Assembly: GCA_031396505.1 (NCBI GenBank)
Contig: JANNKX010000302.1
Span: 1-17,582 of the forward strand
Length of the DNA: 17,582 nucleotides
From: JAAFHS01 sp031396505
GTDB lineage: Bacteria > Pseudomonadota > Alphaproteobacteria > Rhodobacterales > Rhodobacteraceae
Direction of reading: 5' to 3'
Both the position numbers and the translations under genes were made by a program. This document shows, piece by piece, positions 7,198 through 14,654 of this stretch. Each line of letters opens with the position of its first letter. Position 1 is the stretch's first letter. Under the pieces are notes generated by a model that ran no database searches, was not told the origin of the DNA, and saw only the letters and a list, made by a program, of their open reading frames with translations.

Positions 7198-8556
7198 ATG
7201 AGCAAATCCAGCCCCAGTTTCACCTGCAACGCCTGCGGGGCCGCGCATAAGAAATGGCAAGGGCGCTGCGATGCCTGTGGCGCGTGGAATTCCATCATTG
7301 AAGAGGCCCCGCTGTCGGCAGGCCCCAAGGCGCTTGGCAGCCGTGGCCGCACCATCGCGCTGACCGATCTTGCAACCGAGGAAGCCCCGCCCCCACGCGC
7401 CAGTTCCGGCATTGATGAATTGGACCGCGTGCTGGGCGGCGGCCTTGTGCCTGCATCCGCCATTCTGGTGGGCGGCGATCCGGGCATCGGCAAATCGACG
7501 CTGCTGTTGCAGGCGGCGGCAAGCTTTGCCAAGGCTGGCGTGAAATGTATGTACATCTCGGGCGAAGAGGCCCCGGCGCAGGTGCGGATGCGGGCGGCCC
7601 GGCTGGGGCTGACGGATGCGCCCGTGATCCTTGGCGCGGAAACCAACCTGCGCGACATTCTGACGACACTTGATGCGGAACGCCCCGGTCTTGCGATCAT
7701 CGATTCCATTCAGACCATGTGGCTTGACAGTATCGAGGCTGCCCCCGGCTCGGTATCACAGGTCCGCGCGGCAGCACATGAGCTGGTGACCTTCGCCAAA
7801 CGCCGGGGCGTCGCCATCATCCTTGTGGGCCATGTCACGAAAGACGGCCAGATCGCAGGCCCGCGCGTGGTCGAACACATGGTCGATACCGTGCTCTATT
7901 TCGAGGGCGAGCGTGGCCACCAGTTCCGCATCCTGCGCGCGGTGAAAAACCGCTTTGGCCCGGCCGATGAAATCGGTGTGTTTGAGATGACGGGCGATGG
8001 CTTGCAGCAGGTCACCAACCCCTCCGCGCTATTCCTGTCCGACCGTGACCGCCCTGCCCCCGGTTCTGCCGTGTTTGCGGGCATCGAAGGCACGCGCCCT
8101 GTGTTGACGGAAATTCAGGCGCTGGTGTCGCAGTCATCCCTCGGCACCCCGCGCCGCACGGTGGTGGGTCTTGATAGCGGGCGCGTGTCAACCATCCTTG
8201 CGGTGCTTGAGGCGCGCTGCGGTATCCCGTTCACGGGCCTTGATGTGTTCCTGAACGTGGCGGGCGGATTGCGCGTGAACGAACCCGCAGCCGATCTTGC
8301 GATTGCGGCAGCCTTGCTATCTGCGCGGGAAGATGTGGCAATCCCGCCCGATATGGTGCTATTTGGCGAGATTAGCCTGTCTGGCGCGCTGCGGCCCGTG
8401 GGACAGACCGAAAACCGGTTGAAAGAGGCGTCAAAACTTGGTTTCTCGCAGGCGGTCGCGCCACACGGATCAAAACTGGGCGAGGCGTCGGGTCTGACGG
8501 TGCGGCAGATGCCGGACCTGACGGCCTTTGTGGGCGAAATGTTTGGGGCCGGCTGA
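7198..8556 (+). CDS. radA: DNA repair protein RadA
   Basis: This 452-residue RecA-related ATPase promotes branch migration of recombination intermediates during DNA repair. An N-terminal zinc finger has two CxxC pairs (Cys10/Cys13 and Cys24/Cys27, with KWQGRC between them). Walker A is GGDPGIGKST (residues 92-101). The RadA-specific KNRFG motif is at 250-254, and a Lon-protease-like C-terminal domain follows (GLDVFLNVAGGLRVNEPAADLA). Length and domain order match bacterial RadA. The ATG at 7198 starts MSKSSPSFTCNACG directly before the zinc finger, and upstream in-frame codons belong to the end of the PqiA-like gene. It is followed 21 bp later by cvpA, likely in the same transcript. Confidence 0.96.
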   Translation: MSKSSPSFTCNACGAAHKKWQGRCDACGAWNSIIEEAPLSAGPKALGSRGRTIALTDLATEEAPPPRASSGIDELDRVLGGGLVPASAILVGGDPGIGKSTLLLQAAASFAKAGVKCMYISGEEAPAQVRMRAARLGLTDAPVILGAETNLRDILTTLDAERPGLAIIDSIQTMWLDSIEAAPGSVSQVRAAAHELVTFAKRRGVAIILVGHVTKDGQIAGPRVVEHMVDTVLYFEGERGHQFRILRAVKNRFGPADEIGVFEMTGDGLQQVTNPSALFLSDRDRPAPGSAVFAGIEGTRPVLTEIQALVSQSSLGTPRRTVVGLDSGRVSTILAVLEARCGIPFTGLDVFLNVAGGLRVNEPAADLAIAAALLSAREDVAIPPDMVLFGEISLSGALRPVGQTENRLKEASKLGFSQAVAPHGSKLGEASGLTVRQMPDLTAFVGEMFGAG

Positions 8557-8577
8557 CGCCCCTGAAGGAGAGCAGGC

Positions 8578-9189
8578 ATGGACTTTACCGTAGTGGATGG
8601 CGTTGTTGCGGTACTTATCGTGCTGTCTGCAATCCTTGCGTACAGCCGGGGGGTCGTGCGCGAGTTGATGGCCATTGTCGGCTGGGTGGGTGCGGCCGTG
8701 CTGGCCTACATCTTCGCGTCGCAGGCGCAGCCTCTGGTCAAGGAAATCCCCGTTGTCGGTGAATTCCTGCGCGACAGTTGCGAATTGTCGATCATCGCGG
8801 CCTTTGCCGGGGTCTTTGCCATAGGCCTTGTGCTGGCCGCGCTGTTCACGCCGCTGCTGTCCTCGATTGTCCAACGCTCGGCGCTTGGCGGCATTGATCA
8901 GGCACTTGGCTTCCTGTTTGGTGTGCTGCGCGGCGTGCTGCTGGTGGTCATCGCGTTTGTCGTCTTTGACCGCGCCGTTGCGGCAAATACCGTGCCGATG
9001 GTCGACAATTCGCGCACCGCCAAGGTTGTGGCCTCCATTCAAGGGCGCATTGATGCGGCGATCCCCACCGATGCGCCGGGCTGGATTCTGACGCGCTATA
9101 ACGACCTGACACAGGTCTGCGCCGCAGGACAAACGCCCGCGCCCGCGGCCCCACCCGCGCCCGACGCAGCACCAGCACCAGCACCCTGA
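8578..9189 (+). CDS. cvpA: CvpA family membrane protein
   Basis: This 203-residue inner-membrane protein belongs to the CvpA (colicin V production) family. Its biochemical role is not settled; in E. coli it is linked to envelope integrity and sits beside purF. The start MDFTVVDGVVAVLIVLSAILAYSRG, with the SRG-x-VRE pattern at the end of helix 1, is typical. Four hydrophobic helices occupy roughly residues 5-25, 30-48, 70-95 and 110-135. A strong ribosome site AAGGAG (8565-8570) lies 7 bases before the ATG. The C-terminus is a low-complexity Ala/Pro tail (about residues 184-203). The family association of cvpA with purF is kept here, with one small gene in between. Confidence 0.92.
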   Translation: MDFTVVDGVVAVLIVLSAILAYSRGVVRELMAIVGWVGAAVLAYIFASQAQPLVKEIPVVGEFLRDSCELSIIAAFAGVFAIGLVLAALFTPLLSSIVQRSALGGIDQALGFLFGVLRGVLLVVIAFVVFDRAVAANTVPMVDNSRTAKVVASIQGRIDAAIPTDAPGWILTRYNDLTQVCAAGQTPAPAAPPAPDAAPAPAP

Positions 9190-9281
9190 TTGTTTTCGTT
9201 CTGGCCACAATCCCGCCAAATTGATCGACTATCACCGCCCTCGAAACAATGCCCCGACGGGCAGACGTGAAAGGATGCCGG

Positions 9282-9791
9282 ATGCGGTGGCTTGGGGTCT
9301 TATTTTCTGTGGTCATGGTCGGCAGCTTTGCCCTGCCTTGGGTCGATAGCCCGACCTACGGCACCTATTCATTGCTGGACGGACTGCGCCAGATCATCGA
9401 CGCGAACCCCGGTATCAGTGACATCCGCGATTTTTCTGATCTGCCCAACGCCGCCCCTGACGTCGATCCCTATAACACCGCTGCAATTGCCGCGCTTGCC
9501 TTTGCCCTGTCGTTTCCGCTCGCCGCCCTGTTCGCGCTGATCGGGCTTCTGGGATACTATGGCAAATGGATGGGCACGCTTCTGGGCGGTATTCCCGTCG
9601 GTCTGATCGCCTATGCGGGCTACGCCGCCTACCGCGCCCGCGCCGAAGGGTTTCTGGACCAGCTTCCCTCTGATCTGGGCCCGCAACTGCTGCAACAGGC
9701 GCAGGCGCATCTGGGGCTTGGTGGGCCCGCCTATCTGATTGCAGGCGTCCTGCTGTTCTTGACGGCGATCTTTGCCCCTGCACGCCGATGA
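9282..9791 (+). CDS. Small four-helix membrane protein, function unknown
   Basis: This 169-residue protein is not one I recognise. An N-terminal hydrophobic helix (residues 1-20, ending FALPWVDS) leads to an approximately 40-residue polar loop (YGTYSLLDGLRQIIDANPG onward). Two adjacent helices at about 70-112, another hydrophilic loop, and a C-terminal helix (about 148-165) follow. The ATG at 9282 is preferred because AAAGG lies 7 bases upstream and the helix begins at once; an in-frame ATG at 9249 would add 11 polar residues. It lies between cvpA and purF on the same strand and is probably co-transcribed with cvpA. No catalytic motif is visible. Confidence 0.7.
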   Translation: MRWLGVLFSVVMVGSFALPWVDSPTYGTYSLLDGLRQIIDANPGISDIRDFSDLPNAAPDVDPYNTAAIAALAFALSFPLAALFALIGLLGYYGKWMGTLLGGIPVGLIAYAGYAAYRARAEGFLDQLPSDLGPQLLQQAQAHLGLGGPAYLIAGVLLFLTAIFAPARR

Positions 9792-9869
9792 CACCGCTAT
9801 CCGCGTGACAATCCGCCCTGTCTGTTTTACATGGCTGTCATTCAGCCAGCGGATAAGGACCCCCCTTTC

Positions 9870-11330
9870 ATGCGCATGCTTTCCCATCCCTTCGATGATG
9901 ACAAATTGAAGGAGGAATGCGGCATTTTCGGCACCATCGGTGTCGAGGATGCATCCAATTTCGTGGCCCTCGGCCTGCACGCCCTGCAACACCGGGGCCA
10001 AGAGGCGGGCGGCATCGTCAGCTATGATCCCAGCCATGGTTTCAACTCTGCCCGCCGCTTTGGTTACGTGCGCGACAACTTCACAAAACCCGATGTGATG
10101 GACACGCTGCCGGGCCAGCTGGCCATCGGCCACGTGCGCTATTCCACCGCAGGCTCAAAAGGGGCGACCGCCATCCGCGACGTGCAGCCGTTCTTTGGCG
10201 AGTTCTCCATGGGCGGCTGCGCCATCGCCCATAACGGCAATATCACCAACGCCGACGCCCTGCGGCGCGAGTTGATTGAACGCGGCAGCATCTTCCAATC
10301 CTCATCCGACAGCGAATGCATCATCCACCTGATGGCGCGGTCGATCCAGAAAACCCTTGGCGAACGCATCAAGGATGCTCTGCGCCGGGTCGAGGGTGCG
10401 TTTTCCGTCGTCGCCATGACGCGCACCAAACTGATCGGCGTGCGCGATCCGCTTGGCGTGCGCCCGTTGGTCCTTGGCCGGATCAGCGATAGCGCCTGGG
10501 CGCTGTCATCGGAAACCTGCGGCCTCGATATCATCGGTGCCGAGTTTGTACGTGAAATTGAACCCGGCGAGATGGTCGTCATTGAGGATGGCAAGGTCAA
10601 CTCCACCCGCCCCTTTGCGCCCGCAAAATCCCGCTTCTGCATCTTTGAAAACGTCTATTTCTCGCGCCCCGACAGCATCATCGGCGGGCGGTCGGTCTAT
10701 GAAACCCGCGCCGCCATCGGCCGCGAACTGGCGCGTGAGGCGCCTGTGGATGCCGACCTCGTCTGCCCCGTGCCCGACTCTGGCACCCCTGCCGCCATCG
10801 GCTACAGCCAGGAATCAGGCATCCCCTATGCGATGGGCATCATCCGCAATCAATACATGGGCCGCACCTTTATCGAACCCACCGACCATATCCGCAACAT
10901 GGGCGTGCGCCTGAAACTCAACGTCAACCGCGCCCTGATCAAGGGCAAACGGGTCATTCTTGTCGACGATTCCGTCGTGCGCGGCACCACCAGCCGCAAG
11001 ATCAAGGACATGATATTGGAGGCGGGGGCGGCGGAGGTCCACTTCCGCATCGCCTCCCCCCCCACGGCATGGCCCTGCTTTTACGGCGTCGATACGCCGG
11101 AACGCGACAAACTTCTGGCCGCCACGATGTCCGAAGAAGAAATGCGCGAATGGATCGGCGTCGACAGCCTGAAATTCGTGTCGCTCGATGGCCTTTACCG
11201 CGCCGCCGGGCAGGCACAGGGTCGCGATAACGCCAGCCCGCAATACTGCGACGCCTGCTTTTCCGGCGAATACCCCGTGGCCCCATCCGACAAGATCGAA
11301 CAGGGGTTCCAGATGAAAGCGGCGGAATGA
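9870..11330 (+). CDS. purF: Amidophosphoribosyltransferase
   Basis: PurF makes phosphoribosylamine from PRPP and glutamine, the first committed step of purine synthesis. With the start at 9870 it has 486 residues and a 16-residue propeptide ending KLKEE before the nucleophile Cys17 (CGIFG). The N-terminal glutaminase domain (HALQHRGQEAGG, HVRYSTAG, AHNGNITN) is followed by the phosphoribosyltransferase domain with PRPP loop VILVDDSVVRGTT (362-374). Four cysteines at 257, 403, 460 and 463 align with the iron-sulfur ligands of the Bacillus-type enzyme, so this is the [4Fe-4S]-containing, propeptide-processed class, unlike E. coli PurF. AAGGA at 9855-9859 supports the 9870 start. ATG codons at 9831 and 9876 are alternatives. 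The stop overlaps the next gene by four bases. Confidence 0.95.
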   Translation: MRMLSHPFDDDKLKEECGIFGTIGVEDASNFVALGLHALQHRGQEAGGIVSYDPSHGFNSARRFGYVRDNFTKPDVMDTLPGQLAIGHVRYSTAGSKGATAIRDVQPFFGEFSMGGCAIAHNGNITNADALRRELIERGSIFQSSSDSECIIHLMARSIQKTLGERIKDALRRVEGAFSVVAMTRTKLIGVRDPLGVRPLVLGRISDSAWALSSETCGLDIIGAEFVREIEPGEMVVIEDGKVNSTRPFAPAKSRFCIFENVYFSRPDSIIGGRSVYETRAAIGRELAREAPVDADLVCPVPDSGTPAAIGYSQESGIPYAMGIIRNQYMGRTFIEPTDHIRNMGVRLKLNVNRALIKGKRVILVDDSVVRGTTSRKIKDMILEAGAAEVHFRIASPPTAWPCFYGVDTPERDKLLAATMSEEEMREWIGVDSLKFVSLDGLYRAAGQAQGRDNASPQYCDACFSGEYPVAPSDKIEQGFQMKAAE

Positions 11331-11692
11331 GCGTTGAAGTCGACACCTATCTTGCCAACCTGCCCCCGGATCAAGCCGCCGCCCTGCAAGCCTTGCGCGC
11401 CGTGATCGCCGCCCGTCTGCCAGACCATATCGAATGCATGTCCTATGCGATGCCCGGCTTCCGCCAGCCCGGCCCAAAGGGAAAAATGGTCGCAGGCTAC
11501 GCCGCCTTCGCGCAACACCTCGGCCTTTACCCCCATTCCGGCAGCATCATCCCCCATATCGACTGCACCCCGTTCAAAACCTCCAAAAGCGGCGTTCTCT
11601 TCACCCCAGACCGCCCGCTGCCCGCCGCGCTCGTGCTGCAAATCATCGACGCCCGCCTCGCCGAACTTGCCGCTGGCTACGGCAAAGCGTAA
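11327..11692 (+). CDS. DUF1801 (YdhG-like) small cytosolic protein
   Basis: This 121-residue protein belongs to the DUF1801/YdhG family, whose members adopt a small alpha/beta fold and have no firmly established general function (some relatives are called iron chaperones). The family pattern is visible: YLANLPPDQAAALQALRAVI, then ECMSYAMPGFR, then MVAGYAAFAQHLGLYPHSGS, then the SKSGVLFTPDRPLP stretch that replaces the usual SKGTIRFP-like motif, and a final helix ending in ARLAEL. No signal peptide or membrane segment is seen. It begins in the ATGA that ends purF, so its translation is coupled to purF, but a purine-related role cannot be inferred from that alone. Confidence 0.82.
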   Translation: MSVEVDTYLANLPPDQAAALQALRAVIAARLPDHIECMSYAMPGFRQPGPKGKMVAGYAAFAQHLGLYPHSGSIIPHIDCTPFKTSKSGVLFTPDRPLPAALVLQIIDARLAELAAGYGKA

Positions 11693-11761
11693 CCCCTTGC
11701 CCTTTCATCTGTTCACAAATATCCCCGCCGGAGGCTCCACCCTCTCAACGGACACTGCCAT

Positions 11762-12418
11762 ATGACCCAGAAAATCGCCCTCGTCACCGGTGCCTCGCGC
11801 GGGCTTGGTTTTGCATTGGCCCAAGGGCTTGCAACACACGGCTGGCATGTCGTTGCCGTCGCCCGCACCGTCGGCGGGCTGGAGGATCTCGACGATGCGG
11901 TGAAGGCGTTGAAACTGCCCGGCGCGGGTGGGCTGACCCTTGCACCGATGGACATTACCAATCCCGATGCCATGCGTCATCTGTGCCGCAGCGTCCATGA
12001 CCGTTGGGGGGGTGTCGCCGCATGGTTGCATACGGCTGTGCATGCCCCCCCCCTGTCGCCTGCCGCGGCCATTGACGACCGCGACTGGGACAAATCCATC
12101 GCCACCAATGCCCGCGCGACAGGCCTTCTGATCCCGATGATCGAACCCCTCTTGCGCGCACATCAGGGCACGGCGATGTTTTTTGATGATCCATCCATCG
12201 GGCAGAAATTCTTTGGGGCCTACGGTGCCACAAAGGCCGCGCAAATCACGCTCGCCCGCTCATGGATGGCTGAAACCGTCCGCATCGGGCCGCGCGTTCT
12301 GATCGCGACCCCCGCCCCGATGTCCACCGCCACCCGCGCAAGGTTCCATCCCGGCGAGGACCGCACCAAACTGACCCCAGTCGCGCATGAGGCGGATCGC
12401 CTGATCAGCCTGCTATAA
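11762..12418 (+). CDS. Short-chain dehydrogenase/reductase family protein, YciK-like, degenerate active site
   Basis: This 218-residue Rossmann-fold protein has the SDR cofactor motif TGASRGLG (residues 9-16) and the catalytic-type Tyr154-x3-Lys158 in AYGATKAA. The usual catalytic serine 12-14 residues before Tyr is absent: residues 140-143 are FFDD, and the nearest serine is Ser145. The NNAG motif is also altered (LHTAVHA). The C-terminal pattern with TRARFHPGEDRTKLTP resembles the end of E. coli YciK. It may bind NAD(P)(H) without normal dehydrogenase chemistry. It lies 69 bp after the DUF1801 gene, preceded by only a weak ribosome site. It is the last plus-strand gene before the convergent puc operon. 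Confidence 0.85.
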   Translation: MTQKIALVTGASRGLGFALAQGLATHGWHVVAVARTVGGLEDLDDAVKALKLPGAGGLTLAPMDITNPDAMRHLCRSVHDRWGGVAAWLHTAVHAPPLSPAAAIDDRDWDKSIATNARATGLLIPMIEPLLRAHQGTAMFFDDPSIGQKFFGAYGATKAAQITLARSWMAETVRIGPRVLIATPAPMSTATRARFHPGEDRTKLTPVAHEADRLISLL

Positions 12419-12419
12419 C

Positions 12420-12443
12420 CAAGCCCGGCTTGCACCGGGCTTG
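12420..12443. terminator. Shared hairpin between converging SDR gene and puc operon
   Basis: CAAGCCCGG and CCGGGCTTG form a perfect 9-bp stem with a 6-base loop (CTTGCA). It begins 1 base after the plus-strand SDR stop and sits 10 bases beyond the end of the minus-strand gene 12454-13053. Its location between convergent genes suggests a bidirectional transcript end. Neither side has a T-run, so termination would need Rho, or the hairpin protects the 3' ends. Confidence 0.65.
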
Positions 12444-12453
12444 TCGATCACCG

Positions 12454-13053
12454 CTACCGCCAGACCGTCGGGATGTCGAAGATCGATGAGAAAAGCCATC
12501 CACCGCGAATGGCCGACCTTCCTTCTTTCGCATTGGCCGACACCAATCGCATTGGCCAGAACAACCGCGACATGTGTTTTCCCCCGGCAATGGCCGAACG
12601 CCGCTCCCGCGGGGCGAGGATCGGGTTCGCCCCAAGAACATGCCCATGTGACAAGTTACGATGCGGGTTCGACATCACCAGCGGATGATCCGTCATCACG
12701 CTGCTGCTAAATTTGGCTGAAGGTGTCTCACGGATGTATTCGTTTTCATCCGCCACGCCCACCTTCAACGATGGCGTGCGGTCCACGATTTTCATCGCAT
12801 GCCGCGCGGCCCCGATCGGCGCGAACGGTGCGCGCACGACCAGCAGCGCTTTGCCATCCTGCACGGCTGCGGCGTACAGGGTCGCCGCAGCCGGACTTAT
12901 GCGCGCCATGTGCATCCGGCCTGCCAGATCGGACGCGCCGTCGCGTGCAATCACATCAACCGTATCTGCGTCATGACCACTGGCCATCAACGCACCTGCC
13001 ACCGCGCGCGCGGTGGCCGTATCAGCGTAAAGTCGTGTAATGATCGTGGTCAT
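12454..13053 (-). CDS. Unrecognised puc-operon protein with duplicated C-terminal RSAI-x-GG motif
   Basis: This 199-residue soluble-looking protein cannot be assigned. The N-terminal part (residues 1-108) starts MTTIITRLYADTATARAVAGAL and reads as an alpha/beta domain with helices and short strands (VDVIARDG, KALLVVRAPF, RHAMKIVD). The pattern is loosely reminiscent of general-stress YflT-type domains, which I cannot confirm. The C-terminal part (109-199) is basic and His/Pro rich (NPHRNLSHGHVLGANPI) and carries two ungapped copies of a motif at 152-172 and 179-199, each beginning RSAI-x-GG and sharing later Ser and Phe positions. No membrane helix is seen. It starts 44 bp after pucC on the same strand with AGGG close upstream. 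In Rhodobacter capsulatus this operon position holds pucD and pucE; homology to either is untested. Confidence 0.8.
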   Translation of the reverse strand: MTTIITRLYADTATARAVAGALMASGHDADTVDVIARDGASDLAGRMHMARISPAAATLYAAAVQDGKALLVVRAPFAPIGAARHAMKIVDRTPSLKVGVADENEYIRETPSAKFSSSVMTDHPLVMSNPHRNLSHGHVLGANPILAPRERRSAIAGGKHMSRLFWPMRLVSANAKEGRSAIRGGWLFSSIFDIPTVWR

Positions 13054-13097
13054 GGGTCACCCTGTTGTCTTATGGCCGGACCTTTGGCCGTTGCATT

Positions 13098-14534
13098 TCA
13101 AACCTTCGGCACAGGCATGCGGCGCTGCCGCCCCTCTGCCGCCGCAGTATCAGATGCCTGTCCCGGCTGACGCCGCATAAGGGGTGATGCGACGATAATG
13201 GCCAGCACCAGCAAGCCCGCCTCGATTGCGAACACCGGGATATAGGCACCCGCAGCCGGGCTATCGGCACTGTGCGATGCAACCACCACATCCCGGATCA
13301 CGCCGCCCACCGCAATCGCAATCCCCGCAGCCGTGGTCTGCACCGCACCCCATGCGCCAAGCGCGAGCCCGATCTGGTCACGCGGGGCGGCCCGCATCGT
13401 GGCGGTCAGCGTGCCATGGCCAAACAGCCCCGCGCCAAATCCCGCCACCAGCGTCGCCCCGATCAGCGTCGGCACCGACAGCGCCATCGCCGCAAGAATG
13501 ACACATCCGAATGCGGGCGCGCCAAGGGCCGCGCCAAGCACCGCCACATCCATCGGCCGCGCCCCGCGCCCCAGCCAACGCGATGCCAGCGCAAAGCCCA
13601 CAAGGCTGCCAAGCGCCAGAACCACCGTCAGTTTGGTGGTCTGTGCCACCCTCATCTGCAAGACCTGCCCACCGAAGGGTTCAAGCAACACATCCGCCAT
13701 CCCGAATCCCGCCGTACCCAGCGCAATCACCGCAAACAGACGGATCATGCCGCGTCCCTGCGTCAGACGTGTCCAGCTTTCCGCAAAGCCCATGACGGGT
13801 GGCGGTGCCAGCCCGCGTTCGCGGTTGCGCGGCTCCTGCTTCCACATGGCGATGCCGTTCAGCACGATCGTGACCACGGCAGCGCCCTGAATGACCTGCA
13901 CCAGACGGCCAGGGGTGTAATTCTCCAATAACGTGCCGAACACGAATGCGCTGACAATCATGCCGACCAGTAGCATCACATACATCAGGCCCACGACCTT
14001 CGGCTGGTCCGCCTCGGGGACAAGATCCGTCGCCAGCGCCAGACCCACGGTTTGCACGATATGCACCCCCGCCCCCACCAGAAGAAAGGCAAGGGCCGCC
14101 GCCGACAGCCCGATCCAGCGCGGGGCATCGACCGCCTCGCCATAGCCCGACAGCACCAGCAGCGCAAAAGGCATGATCGCAAAGCCGCCAAATTGCAGCA
14201 TTGTCCCCTTGAAGATGTAAGGCAGACGGCGCAAGCCAAGGGCGGACTGAAAATTGTCGGATTTATACCCGATCAGCGCCCGGAACGGCGCAAAAACCAA
14301 CGGCAGCGCCAGCATCAGCGCAACCAGCGTGGCGGGCACCTGCAATTCCACGATCATGACCCGGTTCAGCGTACCAACCAGCAGCACCAGCGCCATCCCG
14401 ACAGTCACCTGAAACAGCGACAGCCGCAACAGGCGCGACAAGGGAACTTCGGCACTGGCAACATCCGCAAAGGGCAGAAAGCGCGGCCCAAGACCGGAAA
14501 GCTTGCCAAGTGCGAAACGTCGATAGTCAAACAT
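13098..14534 (-). CDS. pucC: PucC, LH2 assembly / bacteriochlorophyll delivery MFS-like protein
   Basis: This 478-residue polytopic inner-membrane protein belongs to the bacteriochlorophyll-delivery branch of the major facilitator superfamily (PucC/LhaA). It helps assemble LH2 from the PucA and PucB polypeptides and pigment. About 12 hydrophobic helices are present. Family signatures include PFRALIGYKSDNF, LGLRRLPYIFKG, GAGVHIVQTVGLALATDLV, a C-half DVLLEPFGGQVL segment, and GAWGAVQTTAAG. The start MFDYRRFALGKL at 14534 is chosen; an in-frame ATG at 14594 would add 20 residues and run into the hairpin region. It follows pucA by 120 bp containing a stem-loop, so its expression is probably lower than that of pucBA. 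The hydrophilic C-terminus is short. Confidence 0.95.
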   Translation of the reverse strand: MFDYRRFALGKLSGLGPRFLPFADVASAEVPLSRLLRLSLFQVTVGMALVLLVGTLNRVMIVELQVPATLVALMLALPLVFAPFRALIGYKSDNFQSALGLRRLPYIFKGTMLQFGGFAIMPFALLVLSGYGEAVDAPRWIGLSAAALAFLLVGAGVHIVQTVGLALATDLVPEADQPKVVGLMYVMLLVGMIVSAFVFGTLLENYTPGRLVQVIQGAAVVTIVLNGIAMWKQEPRNRERGLAPPPVMGFAESWTRLTQGRGMIRLFAVIALGTAGFGMADVLLEPFGGQVLQMRVAQTTKLTVVLALGSLVGFALASRWLGRGARPMDVAVLGAALGAPAFGCVILAAMALSVPTLIGATLVAGFGAGLFGHGTLTATMRAAPRDQIGLALGAWGAVQTTAAGIAIAVGGVIRDVVVASHSADSPAAGAYIPVFAIEAGLLVLAIIVASPLMRRQPGQASDTAAAEGRQRRMPVPKV

Positions 14535-14591
14535 CGGACCTGGGCCGTTTCTGTTCGGGATCCTGTCAGGGAAAACAAGATCACAGCCTGC

Positions 14592-14625
14592 CAAAAATGC
14601 ACAGGGCCTGCCGCAACAGGCCCTG
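14592..14625 (-). terminator. pucA-pucC intercistronic stem-loop with T-run
   Basis: On the minus strand, CAGGGCCTG and CAGGCCCTG (14602-14610 and 14617-14625) form a perfect 9-bp stem with a 6-base loop, followed a few bases later by TTTTT (14593-14597). This is an intrinsic-terminator shape 30 bp after the pucA stop and about 60 bp before pucC. Puc operons of Rhodobacter are known to have stem-loops here that leave a stable, abundant pucBA transcript and limit read-through to pucC. The same role is inferred here. Confidence 0.8.
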
Positions 14626-14654
14626 CATCTGTATCATTCCATCAAGCGGAGCTT

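Noticed and set aside
9130..9186. Repeated GCNCCN triplets at the end of cvpA as a tandem repeat
   Set aside because: They encode an ordinary Ala/Pro low-complexity tail inside the cvpA frame, with no regular repeat unit.
13272..13931. 219-aa plus-strand open frame inside pucC
   Set aside because: It is the complement of a well-conserved PucC frame, and its Arg/His/Pro/Gln-rich content is typical of a shadow.
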